From Nitrospirota bacterium (GTDB lineage Bacteria > Nitrospirota > Thermodesulfovibrionia > Thermodesulfovibrionales > JdFR-88), in NCBI GenBank assembly GCA_021813405.1, contig JAKAKS010000013.1:1-39050 (forward strand): 39,050 nucleotides of DNA, written 5' to 3'. The notes under the pieces are model-generated. The model was given only the letters and a program-made list of their open reading frames with translations, was not told the DNA's origin and made no database searches. Positions 16,238 to 24,662 of the stretch are shown here, in pieces; positions within the stretch are counted from its first letter, which is position 1, and each line of letters opens with the position of its first letter. Both the position numbers and the translations under genes were made by a program.

Positions 16238-18220
16238 TTAAACCCTGAAACCAGACCAGCTTAAAAACCAGTTCAGGGCGGCCCCGATGACAATGGCAAG
16301 CGGCGTGATAATAGCTATCATCGAGATCGCGGTTTTCATCCCCCTTTCTTTAATGATGATAAAAAAGCTCGCCAGGCACGGGATAAATACTGTAATGGTC
16401 ACCAGGCTCACCAGCGCCTGAGCGGGCGTCATCAGCCCTTTCTGGAACATCGCAAAAAGCCCGGCCGCCCCGTAGTCCCTGCGCAGGAACCCGATAATAA
16501 ACGCCTCCGTTGTCTGTTGCGGCAACCCAAGCAGGCCCACCACAACCGGCCTGCAGGCCTTTTCAATGAGCACCAGAAGCGAAAGCTTGTCCAGCGCAAA
16601 AAGTATCAGCGTGCCAAGAATGAAAAGCGGCACGGCCTCTTTGAGGTACCATACGGACCTGCTCATGGTTTTTAAAATTACGTTGGACGGCTGCGGCCTC
16701 CTGAATGGCGGTATCTCAAGGAAAAACTCGCTCCTTTTGCCGGGCAGTACGCGGGCCGCAAGCCATCCCCCGGCAACCAGAATCAGAAGCACTGTAAGCA
16801 CCCAGATTATCATGGCCCTGCCTGAAAGCGAGGCCAGCATGCCAAGAATGACGCCAAGCTGGGCGGAGCACGGTATGGCCAGGGCCAGAAGGAATGTGGC
16901 TATCAGCCTGTCGCGCCTGCTCTCAAGGATTCTTGTGGTCATCACCGCCATCGTCCCGCAGCCAAGGCCAAGCACCATCGGCAGCACAGCCTTGCCGCTA
17001 AGGCCCATCACGTTGAAAATCCTGTTGGACATAACGGCCAGCCTGGGCAGATAGCCGCTGTCCTCCAGGATTGCAAACGCTATAAAAAAAGTGGCGGTTA
17101 TCGGCAGCACTATCGCTATGGAATAAGTAAGCGCCATGGTTATAACGCCATATTTGCCTATAAGCAGTTCCTGTATTATGGGCACCGGGATGAGTTTATC
17201 GATTACCGCCGTAAACATCGGGTTTAAATACTGCCCGAATATCACCTTCTCCATGAAATTCACCATAACCCCTGCCCCAAAGACGCCCACGAATTCGTAT
17301 ATGCCGTAGAGCACCGCAAACAAGACAGGGATGCCCCACACAGGGTGCGTGCTGATTTTGGCTATGAAGTTCATCAACCTGTTTTCTTCTTCCGGGGCCT
17401 TTTTCATGAACACCGAAACAAGCTGTGACGCCTTTTTGAGCCTGGCCTCGTTTATCACAAGCCCGGCGGACTTGCCCAGCTTCTGCACGCATTCCTCCCT
17501 GAAGGCATCCAGGGCGGCTATTGAGGCGTCGTCCATGTTGGCCTTAAGCCATCTCTTTAAAGACTCGTCCCCTGCCAGCACCATCAATGAAACGGAGCGC
17601 CTGGATATGCCGGACTTTGGCAGCAACCCGGCAATTTTAGAAGCGTATTCCTCAAGCACCGGCCCGTAATCGACGGACAGGGCCGGCTTTTTAGGGGTTT
17701 CAAGTATCGCCTGCCCCAGTTCCTTTATCCCTTTTCTCTCCGGGGCCACCGTGCCGGCCACGTGAATGCCCAGTTCCCTGGACAGCCCTTCCTTGTCCAC
17801 GGTTATGCCGCGGTCCCTGGCCTCGTCCTCCATGTTGAGGGTCAGCACAACCGGCAGCCCCATCTCGGCAAGCTGTGCGGTTATGACAAGCGTGCGCTTG
17901 AGGTTTTTGGAGTCGCCAACCTGCACCACCAGCGACGGCCTGTCGGAAAGAAGGATGTCCCTTGTGACTCTTTCGTCCTCGCTCATCGGCAGAAGGCTGT
18001 TAACGCCAGGGGTGTCCACCAGCAGAAGGCGTGTGCCGCCAATGTTGACATTGCCGGAAGACACCTCCACTGTGGTGCCGGGGTAATTGGACACCGTTAC
18101 ATATTTGCCGGTAAGGAGGCCGAAGATAACGCTTTTGCCAACATTGGGGTTTCCGATGAGGGCTATCTTTTTGAGGGCCGCGCCCTTTTCGTCTTCCTTA
18201 CACTCCCCATGACAGCCCAT
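16238..18220 (-). CDS. feoB: Ferrous iron transporter FeoB
   Basis: 660 residues. N-terminal GTPase: G1 GNPNVGKS (23-30), G2 YPGTT (46-50), G3 DTPG (69-72), G4 NMED (129-132). Beyond ~300 come the membrane segments with Gate motifs (VLPMVLGLGCGTMAVMTTR and ALAIPCSAQLGV) typical of the Fe2+ pore. The start is set at ATG 18220 (GCHGECKED): AGGGG lies 8 nt before it, while the TTG at 18238 has no Shine-Dalgarno. The Cys/His-rich first residues resemble metal-binding tips of other FeoBs. No separate feoA is present; the FeoA-like domain is on the next gene. Confidence 0.95.
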   Translation of the reverse strand: MGCHGECKEDEKGAALKKIALIGNPNVGKSVIFGLLTGKYVTVSNYPGTTVEVSSGNVNIGGTRLLLVDTPGVNSLLPMSEDERVTRDILLSDRPSLVVQVGDSKNLKRTLVITAQLAEMGLPVVLTLNMEDEARDRGITVDKEGLSRELGIHVAGTVAPERKGIKELGQAILETPKKPALSVDYGPVLEEYASKIAGLLPKSGISRRSVSLMVLAGDESLKRWLKANMDDASIAALDAFREECVQKLGKSAGLVINEARLKKASQLVSVFMKKAPEEENRLMNFIAKISTHPVWGIPVLFAVLYGIYEFVGVFGAGVMVNFMEKVIFGQYLNPMFTAVIDKLIPVPIIQELLIGKYGVITMALTYSIAIVLPITATFFIAFAILEDSGYLPRLAVMSNRIFNVMGLSGKAVLPMVLGLGCGTMAVMTTRILESRRDRLIATFLLALAIPCSAQLGVILGMLASLSGRAMIIWVLTVLLILVAGGWLAARVLPGKRSEFFLEIPPFRRPQPSNVILKTMSRSVWYLKEAVPLFILGTLILFALDKLSLLVLIEKACRPVVVGLLGLPQQTTEAFIIGFLRRDYGAAGLFAMFQKGLMTPAQALVSLVTITVFIPCLASFFIIIKERGMKTAISMIAIITPLAIVIGAALNWFLSWSGFRV

Positions 18221-18246
18221 TTTAGCGGCCCCTTTCAATTTTAATA

Positions 18247-18263
18247 TTGAGACTCAGTTTCAA
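18247..18263 (-). promoter_or_regulatory. Palindromic iron-repressor-like operator before feoB
   Basis: TTGAGACTCAGTTTCAA is an 8-1-8 inverted repeat with one mismatch, similar in form to Fur/DtxR-class iron boxes. It lies just downstream of the -10 element, 26 bp before ATG 18220, where a bound repressor would block transcription. The product of the next gene (DtxR/FeoA) is the natural candidate; Fur is the alternative. Confidence 0.6.
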
Positions 18264-18264
18264 A

Positions 18265-18294
18265 ATTATATTTTAAAGGGCTTGTACCTGTCAA
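18265..18294 (-). promoter_or_regulatory. Near-consensus sigma70 promoter of feoB
   Basis: Minus strand: TTGACA (18294-18289), 18-bp spacer, TATAAT (18270-18265). Both hexamers are perfect. The expected start of transcription (~18258) falls inside the palindromic operator at 18247-18263, so a strong promoter appears to be held by a repressor. Confidence 0.75.
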
Positions 18295-18371
18295 GCCGCA
18301 CGCGGGAGGCCTTTTTTTTAGTGTTCAAATGAAGACTTGCAAGTTGCTGTTTTAAAATCATTTTAAGGATT

Positions 18372-18800
18372 TTACTGTTCAATCTGTTCAATCCTGCCGG
18401 TTTCATCAGCCCGGCTTTCCCCGGCTTTTTGTTTGCGGGCCATCTGCATGGCCTTATCAGTCAATATGGCGGCGCAAACCACTTTATCTTTAAGGGAAGC
18501 GGCATCCACGTTGTAATCCGTAATTCTGTTTAAGAAGTGGTCGGCCAGAAGCAGATTTTTTGCGGCGGACCGCTCCCGTACCTCCCTCAGGAGCGGGGCG
18601 GTCTTCTCATGCGGCTCCTTCATAATGTTGTGCACACTGCCGATACTAATCTCCAGAGCCCCGGCAACCTCCCTGTAAGAGCGCCCGGACTCCAGGAGCA
18701 CGCGGGCCATATCCCTTTTGGCCTCCGCAATCCTCTCTCTTTTGTTTTTAGGCTTTTGCAACTCCAAAATACCGGGCATTAAATCCAGTGGTGAATCCAT
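18372..18800 (-). CDS. Small helix-turn-helix protein of unknown function
   Basis: 142 residues. Residues ~39-61 (GRSYREVAGALEISIGSVHN) form a clear helix-turn-helix of the kind found in resolvases and phage small-terminase-like proteins. The rest is charged helix ending in IEQIEQ. I do not recognise the family. ATG 18800 is chosen because AGGAG precedes it; the open frame continues upstream but through non-conserved sequence. The region 23-145 nt upstream is copy B of the ~120-bp block, with its palindromic half-sites and hairpin, so the protein may act on that DNA. It lies upstream of feoB, but feoB has its own promoter. Confidence 0.75.
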   Translation of the reverse strand: MDSPLDLMPGILELQKPKNKRERIAEAKRDMARVLLESGRSYREVAGALEISIGSVHNIMKEPHEKTAPLLREVRERSAAKNLLLADHFLNRITDYNVDAASLKDKVVCAAILTDKAMQMARKQKAGESRADETGRIEQIEQ

Positions 18801-18823
18801 CCCATTCTCCTTTCGTGCGCCTG

Positions 18824-18944
18824 GGCGGGGTAAACCCCCGCCGCGCCCGCATATCATAAAACGGCGAAACATGACATTGTCCATATGACATATTTCATGA
18901 AGTTGATGACATGGGTTTTGGGCGCTACCGGCTCTCCGGGTAAA
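18824..18944 (-). repeat. Copy B of the diverged ~120-bp block upstream of the HTH gene
   Basis: It is the reverse-oriented counterpart of 1541-1656. The 23-bp identical core is at 18871-18893. A hairpin GGCGGGG-loop-CCCCGCC (18842-18824, minus strand) lies 28 nt past it, then AGGAG and the HTH start. On the other side similarity runs through CATGGGTTTT and CCGG to GGTAAA. The hairpin sequence differs from copy A but its place and G/C character are kept, which suggests selection on structure. ATGTCAT half-sites spaced 14 bp apart could be protein-binding sites. Confidence 0.6.
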
Positions 18945-19064
18945 TGGATTTCTTTTTGGGTTGATTTTGACGAAAAGGGCAATGCGGCAGCGGTAGTGAG
19001 CGAAGTGGGCCGCGCGTGCCGGCGTCTGCAAGCGCCTTGCTGGAGACAGCTCCGGCGCCAGTAA
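18897..19064 (+). CDS. Possible 55-residue protein divergent from the HTH gene
   Basis: ATG 18897 opens a frame of 55 codons to TAA 19062-19064. The product contains SPGKWISFWVDFDEKGNAAA, which reads like genuine protein sequence, followed by a Cys/Arg-rich tail. There is no Shine-Dalgarno and the start overlaps copy B. In copy A the matching sequence is broken (VLSAAGVW then stop, with a one-base shift), so the frame may once have been coding. The remaining 19065-19204 shows nothing I can identify. Confidence 0.3.
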   Translation: MKLMTWVLGATGSPGKWISFWVDFDEKGNAAAVVSEVGRACRRLQAPCWRQLRRQ

Positions 19065-19204
19065 TGCCGCAAGGCTTGTATGAGGTGAGGCGCGGTACCA
19101 ACAAAGACGAACACCGCCCGCTAAAAAAGCAAACCCCGGCTGTTAAGATTCAGGTATATCGGCGAACGCCGCAAACAAGCTTGCCCCAACGGGAAACCCA
19201 GACC

Positions 19205-22200
19205 TTAGGCTTCAGCTCTCTTTTCCAGCAGTCCGGAGTAAATGGCCTTTGTTTTTGACGACGGCTCTATTTCCAGCAGCGAATTCAGTTTTACCTGGCA
19301 ATTTTTATAGACGCTAATGGCCTCGGTCCTGCGGCCAAGGCGGGAAAGAGACAGCATAAGCTTCTGATAGAATTCCTCTGCCGTATTTATAAGTTCCGTC
19401 CCCTTCCTGTATACCGCCGCCGCCTTCTCAAGCTCCCCGCGCTCTTCGTATATTTCCCCAAGCCTAGCAATCAGGCCGGAAACCATGAAGCTCAATTTGT
19501 CCTGTTTTGACAACACCCACGGAATGAAGGAATCCGAAGGCAAAAATTTGCCCTTATACAGTTTCAGCGCGTCTTCCAGCAGCCCGGCCACTCTTGCAGG
19601 CGCATTTTCTTTTTCCGCCCTCGCGCACAATGATTGGAAGGCGCGCAGGTCCGTCCATACGTACCGCTGGTTGAGGCTTATCCGCCCGTTCCTAAGCACA
19701 ACGGCCTTTTCATTTCTTATTATTTTGCGAATGCGATGCATTGTGGTGTCCAGGGATTGCATTGCAAGGTCCCCGTCTGTCTCAGGCCACAGGGAATCGG
19801 TTATTTCTTCCTGCGTTGCACCATCCGGGTCCTTTGCGGCCAGCAGCTTGAGCAGCGCAAGCGGCTTTTTAGGCATCTTGCCGCCGGATTCCAGCGGCTG
19901 CCCGTCTATTGAAAGCTCAAACCGGTCAAATGTATATATTTTCAATGGGTAAGGCCACAGGCCGGTTACAGGCAGAGGATCGGGCAGCAGGCCGCGCTTC
20001 CGTATCAGGGCCGTCACGTACTGCGTTTCAATCCCTTCAGCGAGCGCCTTTTCGCATAGCCGGGCCATTACAGCGGGCCGCCACCAGTACATATTGGCAA
20101 GCCCGTGCTTGCGCGCAATGGGAAATGCGCGCTTAAGGAGAGCTGCCGCATCCGCACCGCCCCCGCTTTCAAGCGCAATCCCGGCCCTTATAATCAGGAC
20201 CATGAATTCCAGGCAGGCGCTTTTCATGTGGCGCGCCATGTCAGTGGCCATTTTAAATTCAGCCCCGGAAGCCCGATGGTCTCCCTTGATATGCAGCAGT
20301 TCAGCCTGGGCGGCGTGCACGGCGGCAACAGTAGGCAGATAGCCGGACTTGGGCACCAGGCCGCCGGACAGTTGCAGATATTCATGTGCGCCCTCAAAGT
20401 CGTCCCGCAGGGCGGAGTGCCAGCTTTTAAGAAAATAGCAGTAGGCCTGGTCCAGCACCCTTGCAGTGCCGGGGGCCGCGCACATACTGGCCAGCGCCTT
20501 TCCGGCGGCTTTCGAATCTCCCTGGCTAAGGGCCGCTGCCGCGGCAGTTCCAAGAAGATGGTCGTCCCACACATGCACGCCGTTTAGCCCTGATAATTCC
20601 AGGGCGTCTTCAACCGTCCCGATGCACTGGGCGCACATGCCCGAAAAAAATTCGTACAGGGCCTTGGCCGCCTGCATGCCAATCAGAGACAGGTCTGTGA
20701 TTGGTTTGCCTGCCGGCGCTTTGGCCTTCAGGTTTTCAAACATGTCCATGATGATGCCGGCGCGGGCCATGTCCCCATTCCAAAGGAAATAGAAACATAG
20801 AAAGACCCCGGTTGTAACCTTTAGCTCCGCGTCTATCTGCTCCTCCGAAAACATCAGGCTGAACGCGCGGTTGTAGTATGCGTCTACATCGAACCCTTCG
20901 TGCATCTTTATAGTGAGCAGGTTGAAGATATTCAGTATCACGCGGGTCTCGATCTCTGCCGATGGAAACACGGGAGACTCGTCCGTTATCTCTTTTAACA
21001 GCCGCAGCCATGCCTCGATGCCGCTGAATTCATTGCAATGGAGAGTAATCCCCGCGGCGTCACACCATGCCAGGAACATCGGCGCGCGCTCATTTCTGGC
21101 CCTGAAAGTATGAAATGCCTTCTCCAGACATGCCCTGCCCTCCAGCGGGTTTTCCGCCGCAAGTGATATGCCCTTCCAGTACAGGAGCCACGGGTTTGCC
21201 GCAACGTGCTCCGCAGGCAGATATCCGATCCACTTCCCCACAGTGCCGGCCCTGCCCTGCCGGGCAAGCGCCCCGGCATTTTCAAGTATAAGGCGCTCTA
21301 TATCCCCAAAAGCCCCGGCTTCTTCGTAAAGAAGGGCCGCATCCTCCACCCTGCCAATCCCGGCAAGCAGCCCTGCCGCCTGCGTCTTTATCTCAAGCAG
21401 TTCTGCGGCTCCGTAAACTTCCTTTGCCTTTGAAAGCAAAAATTCCCGGAAGAGCGGATGATACTGATAAACCGGGTTTTCGCCGGAATGCCTGGTGGTA
21501 AAAAAATGCCCCCGGCTCAGCCTGGACAATATGCTGTTTGCATTGGGAGCGCCGGTGAGCCTTTCGGCCATCACGGGGTCTGTCTGGGAAAGAAAGGATG
21601 TCTTTAAAAGAAATTCCTGGTCACCTTTGCTGCAACCGGCAAAGACCTCAACGGCAAAATAATTGAAGAGGTTATCAGGGCTGGCAATGGATTCTGCGGC
21701 GGCTGCGCAGGCGCCTCTTTTTGAGTTTTCATTGAGAAGTATCATCCCGGAAACCCAGCCATCGGCCCTTTGGTGGAGCTGCCTTATATATGAATGGGCA
21801 AGCCTGCCGTTGGGATTGAACAGCCTTTTAGTTTCCTCCAGTGTGAATTTCAGGTCCTTCCAGCCAAGCGTTTCTATCAGCCTGTTTGCATACATCCTTG
21901 AAAACCGGGCCGGCAGCCCATTGCGGCTAAGCACAAATACTTTAACCCCATCCGGCGCAATGGACAGGCCGGTTTCCATCATCTCCTGAAAAATCCCCTC
22001 ATCGGGTACCTCCTGGTAATTATCCAGAACCATGGCAAACGGCGGCTTTACGATATCAAATAGGCGCTCGAAATAACGGCTGGCGAAGGCCTTCATGCCG
22101 GCAGACACTGGTGCAAGCTGCGGCAGTGCGCCGCCACGTTTGGGCGCCCATTTTTTTGCGGCCATTGTCATATAGTAAAAAAAAGTTGCCGGATCGGCAT

Positions 22201-22411
22201 CGCCCTGGTCCACCTGGTACCAGATGCAGGGCAATTTGATGAAATCCAGATAGCTTGAAACAAGTGTGGTCTTGCCGGAGCCGCCAGGTGCCGATACCCA
22301 GGTGACCGGCTTTGCCATAGCCTCATTCAGCCTGCTGAAGAGGCGTTTTCTGGGCACGGCGGCAGACAGTTTGGGACGTGTTATCTTGGCGGGGGGCGAA
22401 AGCCCCTTCAT
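19205..22411 (-). CDS. Large STAND ATPase regulator with C-terminal OmpR-type wHTH and BTAD
   Basis: 1068 residues. The N-terminal MalT-like STAND ATPase has Walker A APGGSGKTT (41-49) and Walker B FAMVLDNYQEV (D130). A long helical-repeat region (~330-800) probably senses a ligand or protein. The C-terminus holds a winged-helix domain starting near 823 (LKIYTFDRFELSIDG) and a bacterial transcriptional activator domain (~930-1065, with YEERGELEKAAAVYRKG). This architecture predicts a signal-gated transcription activator; the signal is unknown. ATG 22411 follows GGAGGGG by 11 nt. It is transcribed away from the 74-residue gene at 22561, its most obvious possible target. Confidence 0.88.
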   Translation of the reverse strand: MKGLSPPAKITRPKLSAAVPRKRLFSRLNEAMAKPVTWVSAPGGSGKTTLVSSYLDFIKLPCIWYQVDQGDADPATFFYYMTMAAKKWAPKRGGALPQLAPVSAGMKAFASRYFERLFDIVKPPFAMVLDNYQEVPDEGIFQEMMETGLSIAPDGVKVFVLSRNGLPARFSRMYANRLIETLGWKDLKFTLEETKRLFNPNGRLAHSYIRQLHQRADGWVSGMILLNENSKRGACAAAAESIASPDNLFNYFAVEVFAGCSKGDQEFLLKTSFLSQTDPVMAERLTGAPNANSILSRLSRGHFFTTRHSGENPVYQYHPLFREFLLSKAKEVYGAAELLEIKTQAAGLLAGIGRVEDAALLYEEAGAFGDIERLILENAGALARQGRAGTVGKWIGYLPAEHVAANPWLLYWKGISLAAENPLEGRACLEKAFHTFRARNERAPMFLAWCDAAGITLHCNEFSGIEAWLRLLKEITDESPVFPSAEIETRVILNIFNLLTIKMHEGFDVDAYYNRAFSLMFSEEQIDAELKVTTGVFLCFYFLWNGDMARAGIIMDMFENLKAKAPAGKPITDLSLIGMQAAKALYEFFSGMCAQCIGTVEDALELSGLNGVHVWDDHLLGTAAAAALSQGDSKAAGKALASMCAAPGTARVLDQAYCYFLKSWHSALRDDFEGAHEYLQLSGGLVPKSGYLPTVAAVHAAQAELLHIKGDHRASGAEFKMATDMARHMKSACLEFMVLIIRAGIALESGGGADAAALLKRAFPIARKHGLANMYWWRPAVMARLCEKALAEGIETQYVTALIRKRGLLPDPLPVTGLWPYPLKIYTFDRFELSIDGQPLESGGKMPKKPLALLKLLAAKDPDGATQEEITDSLWPETDGDLAMQSLDTTMHRIRKIIRNEKAVVLRNGRISLNQRYVWTDLRAFQSLCARAEKENAPARVAGLLEDALKLYKGKFLPSDSFIPWVLSKQDKLSFMVSGLIARLGEIYEERGELEKAAAVYRKGTELINTAEEFYQKLMLSLSRLGRRTEAISVYKNCQVKLNSLLEIEPSSKTKAIYSGLLEKRAEA

Positions 22412-22560
22412 TTTTATCAGTTCCCCTCCGGAGTCCGATTAAATGAACCGCCAGATTGTACAACGCAACAATTTGAAATTTCAATAAAAAAATTACATGT
22501 AAGTGATTTGTAAGCTTTCGAATGTTATTGTGTTGCCAGCAGCGCAGGGAGGCCTTCATC
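22412..22560. promoter_or_regulatory. A/T-rich divergent intergenic region between the STAND regulator and the 74-residue gene
   Basis: 149 bp and clearly more A/T-rich than its surroundings. It contains the palindrome TTACATGTAA (near 22494) and an imperfect pair TTGTACAACGCAACAA. Both neighbours should have their promoters here, but no strong -35/-10 pair stands out. A bound regulator could control both sides. Confidence 0.4.
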
Positions 22561-22785
22561 ATGGCAACCGGGAAAAGTGCCGGGGATACATCAGAGCAAT
22601 CTTTGCAGGGGATAGCCCTCTTTAATTCAATAATCGAGGCCTGCCCCGGGCAGCGCAACAATGTAATGAGGCTGTGGGTGCATCTGCTGGAAATAGGCCA
22701 GGCCGTCCGGGCGCACGGCAACAGCGATTGCGCAAAAAAAGTCGGGGGCGTGCTTCAGAAAATGGGTATTAACCTGGAAGACTAG
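22561..22785 (+). CDS. Small protein of unknown function (74 residues)
   Basis: ATG 22561 has a good Shine-Dalgarno (GGGAGG, 8 nt spacing), favouring it over the TTG/ATG-like starts upstream. The product is soluble, probably all-helical, with a central GIALFNSIIEACPGQRNNVM and a C-terminal KKVGGVLQKMGINLED. I do not recognise a family. It is divergent from the STAND/BTAD regulator, which may control it. After the stop a small GTAAG-TT-CTTAC hairpin occurs but without a T-run. Confidence 0.6.
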   Translation: MATGKSAGDTSEQSLQGIALFNSIIEACPGQRNNVMRLWVHLLEIGQAVRAHGNSDCAKKVGGVLQKMGINLED

Positions 22786-22809
22786 CCCGCTTTTGTAAGT
22801 TCTTACGTA

Positions 22810-23220
22810 TTAATGCCTTTCTTGCGCAATCAGTTTGCAGCGGGCATCGGCTATAAGGGACCCGTCGCGTTCTGAAAATATGCTGGCCTCCCCCACTACC
22901 AGGCCGCGCCGTGGAGGGGTTGCCTTCGCCTCTACCCTGGCAGGCTCGCCAACCTCAAGGGTTTTGCGGAACCTCACGGTTATCTCCGCTGTTACGGCAA
23001 AGTGGCCGGCAAATATGGCCGCCTGCGCCATGGCCTCATCCAGTATGGTGGTTAGTATGCCGCCGTGCGTGATATCTTTATAACCCTGATGGCATTTAAG
23101 CGGAATAAATGATGCGCACGCTCCGCCGCCGGCCACCGCCTCGAACTTCAGTTGCAGCCCGTGCGGGTTGTCCTTGCCGCAGGCGAAACAGTGATTGTCG
23201 TCTAGAAGGCGGATTTCCAC
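22810..23220 (-). CDS. PaaI-type hotdog thioesterase
   Basis: 136 residues. The hotdog-fold thioesterase pattern is seen in CFACGKDNPHGLQLKF at the N-terminus and HGGILTTILDEAMAQAA (~52-68), which carries the catalytic HGG...D/E region. V..R.RKTLEVGEP follows. It should hydrolyse a small acyl-CoA; the substrate is unknown. The only plausible start, GTG 23220, lies 6 nt after the T-run of the rho terminator and has no Shine-Dalgarno. The gene must be read through that terminator or translated from a leaderless or internal start. Confidence 0.85.
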   Translation of the reverse strand: MEIRLLDDNHCFACGKDNPHGLQLKFEAVAGGGACASFIPLKCHQGYKDITHGGILTTILDEAMAQAAIFAGHFAVTAEITVRFRKTLEVGEPARVEAKATPPRRGLVVGEASIFSERDGSLIADARCKLIAQERH

Positions 23221-23225
23221 GGTAT

Positions 23226-23274
23226 TAAAAAACGGGCCTTGTAAGTTTTACCGGACTTACAGGCCCCTTTTTTT
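23226..23274 (-). terminator. Strong intrinsic terminator behind rho
   Basis: On the minus strand GGGCCT-GTAAGT pairs with ACTTAC-AAGGCCC (one bulge), followed by six T residues (23231-23226). On the plus strand the same stem is followed by seven T residues, so it could also stop transcription from the 74-residue gene. It begins directly after the rho stop codon. Confidence 0.85.
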
Positions 23275-23276
23275 AA

Positions 23277-24536
23277 CTATTGGTTCATTCTGTCCAGGAA
23301 TTCCTTGTTGGTCTTCGTGCCTCTTAGCTTGTCCAGGAGAAACTCCATGCTCTCCACGGGGCCAAGGGGCGAGAGGACCTTTCTGAGAATCCACATCTTG
23401 CGGAGAGTGTCCTTGTCCACAAGCAGTTCCTCTTTCCTGGTGCCCGATGCGTTTATGTCCATGCTTGGGAACACGCGCTTGTCCACAAGCTTCCTGTCCA
23501 GATGCAGTTCGGAGTTGCCGGTGCCCTTGAACTCTTCGAAAATAACATCGTCCATGCGGCTGCCGGTGTCCACAAGGGCGGTGGCAAGTATGGTTAGGCT
23601 GCCGCCGTTTTCTATATTTCTTGCGGTCCCGAAGAAGCGCTTGGGCTTCTGGAGGGCGTTGGAGTCCAGACCGCCCGAGAGGACTTTCCCGCTGGTCGGT
23701 ATTATGGCGTTGTAGGCCCTGGCAAGCCTGGTTATGCTGTCCAGTAGGATGACTACGTCGCGCCTGCCTTCAACAAGCCTCTTGGCACGCTCTATAACCA
23801 TTTCGGACACCTGGCAGTGCCTCTGCGGCGGCTCGTCAAAAGTGGAGCTGATTATCTCTGCCGTGGGCACCTGCCGTTTCCAGTCGGTCACTTCCTCCGG
23901 CCGCTCGTCTATAAGGAGGATTATCAGGTGTACCTCACGCTGATTTTTCTTTATGGCCTTTGCGATGGACTGAAGGAGCATCGTTTTACCGGTCCTCGGG
24001 GCGGCCACTATCATACCCCTCTGGCCTTTTCCAAGCGGGGTAACCAGTTCCATTACCCTTGTGGAGAAATCACCGGCATCGTATTCAAGTTTAATCCGCT
24101 CGGTCGGGTAATACGGGATCAGGTTGTCAAAGAGCGCCCTGGCTACAGACTGGTCCGGAGACTCATGATTGACGGCTTCCACTTTAAGGAGGGCGAAATA
24201 CCTCTCAGCCTCCTTTGGCGGCCTGATATGGCCTGATACAAGATCCCCGGTACGCAGGTTGAAGCGCCTTATCTGGGATGGTGAAACATAAATATCATCG
24301 GGGCCGGGCAAATAGCTGTAATCCGGCGACCTCAGAAACCCGAAACCGTCAGGCAGTATTTCCAGGACCCCTTCTCCAAACACGTTGCCGGTCTTGAGCG
24401 CCTGGGCCTGGAGTATGGCGAAAATAAGATCCTGCTTCTTGAGGCCGCTTGCGCCCTCAACCTCCAGTTCCCTGGCCTTTTTGGTAAGCTCCTCGATTGT
24501 TTTTTCCTTGAGTTCGGATATGGAAACGTCCTGCAT
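23277..24536 (-). CDS. rho: Transcription termination factor Rho
   Basis: 419 residues, the standard length without inserts. N-terminal Rho_N helices ([20 protein letters not shown]) and the RNA-binding cold-shock-like domain ([20 protein letters not shown], then [14 protein letters not shown]) precede the ATPase. Walker A is AAPRTGKTM, with [10 protein letters not shown], Walker [17 protein letters not shown], the Q-loop region and C-terminal [17 protein letters not shown]. It acts as a hexameric RNA helicase. ATG 24536 follows AAAGG closely. It has its own promoter (24663-24692), a ~120-nt leader and an intrinsic terminator. Confidence 0.97.
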   Translation of the reverse strand: MQDVSISELKEKTIEELTKKARELEVEGASGLKKQDLIFAILQAQALKTGNVFGEGVLEILPDGFGFLRSPDYSYLPGPDDIYVSPSQIRRFNLRTGDLVSGHIRPPKEAERYFALLKVEAVNHESPDQSVARALFDNLIPYYPTERIKLEYDAGDFSTRVMELVTPLGKGQRGMIVAAPRTGKTMLLQSIAKAIKKNQREVHLIILLIDERPEEVTDWKRQVPTAEIISSTFDEPPQRHCQVSEMVIERAKRLVEGRRDVVILLDSITRLARAYNAIIPTSGKVLSGGLDSNALQKPKRFFGTARNIENGGSLTILATALVDTGSRMDDVIFEEFKGTGNSELHLDRKLVDKRVFPSMDINASGTRKEELLVDKDTLRKMWILRKVLSPLGPVESMEFLLDKLRGTKTNKEFLDRMNQ

Positions 24537-24572
24537 CCTTTGGTTTCTCCTAGGTTTGAGTGATCTTCCAAT

Positions 24573-24591
24573 GCAGGCAAGCCTTGCCTGC
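24573..24591 (-). other. Perfect hairpin in the rho leader
   Basis: GCAGGCA-AGCCT-TGCCTGC (7-bp stem, 5-nt loop) lies in the rho 5' leader 37 nt before the ATG, with no T-run after it. Rho is known to autoregulate through its leader in other bacteria; this hairpin may take part in that. The rest of 24537-24841 holds the promoter, the inverted repeat after rplQ and nothing else recognisable. Confidence 0.4.
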
Positions 24592-24662
24592 CGCTGCGAT
24601 GTCCTGATTTATCTTAATGAGCCAAGAAGTTCGTAGCCGGGTTTTACTACACGCCGCCATTC

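Noticed and set aside
19016-19258. 80-codon plus-strand frame after the 55-residue frame
   Set aside because: It overlaps the 3' end of the STAND regulator, has no Shine-Dalgarno, and no recognisable sequence; too weak to list as a gene.
22323-22721. 132-codon minus-strand frame over the start of the STAND regulator and the 74-residue gene
   Set aside because: It overlaps both genes with good start signals and spans their A/T-rich promoter region; no family features.
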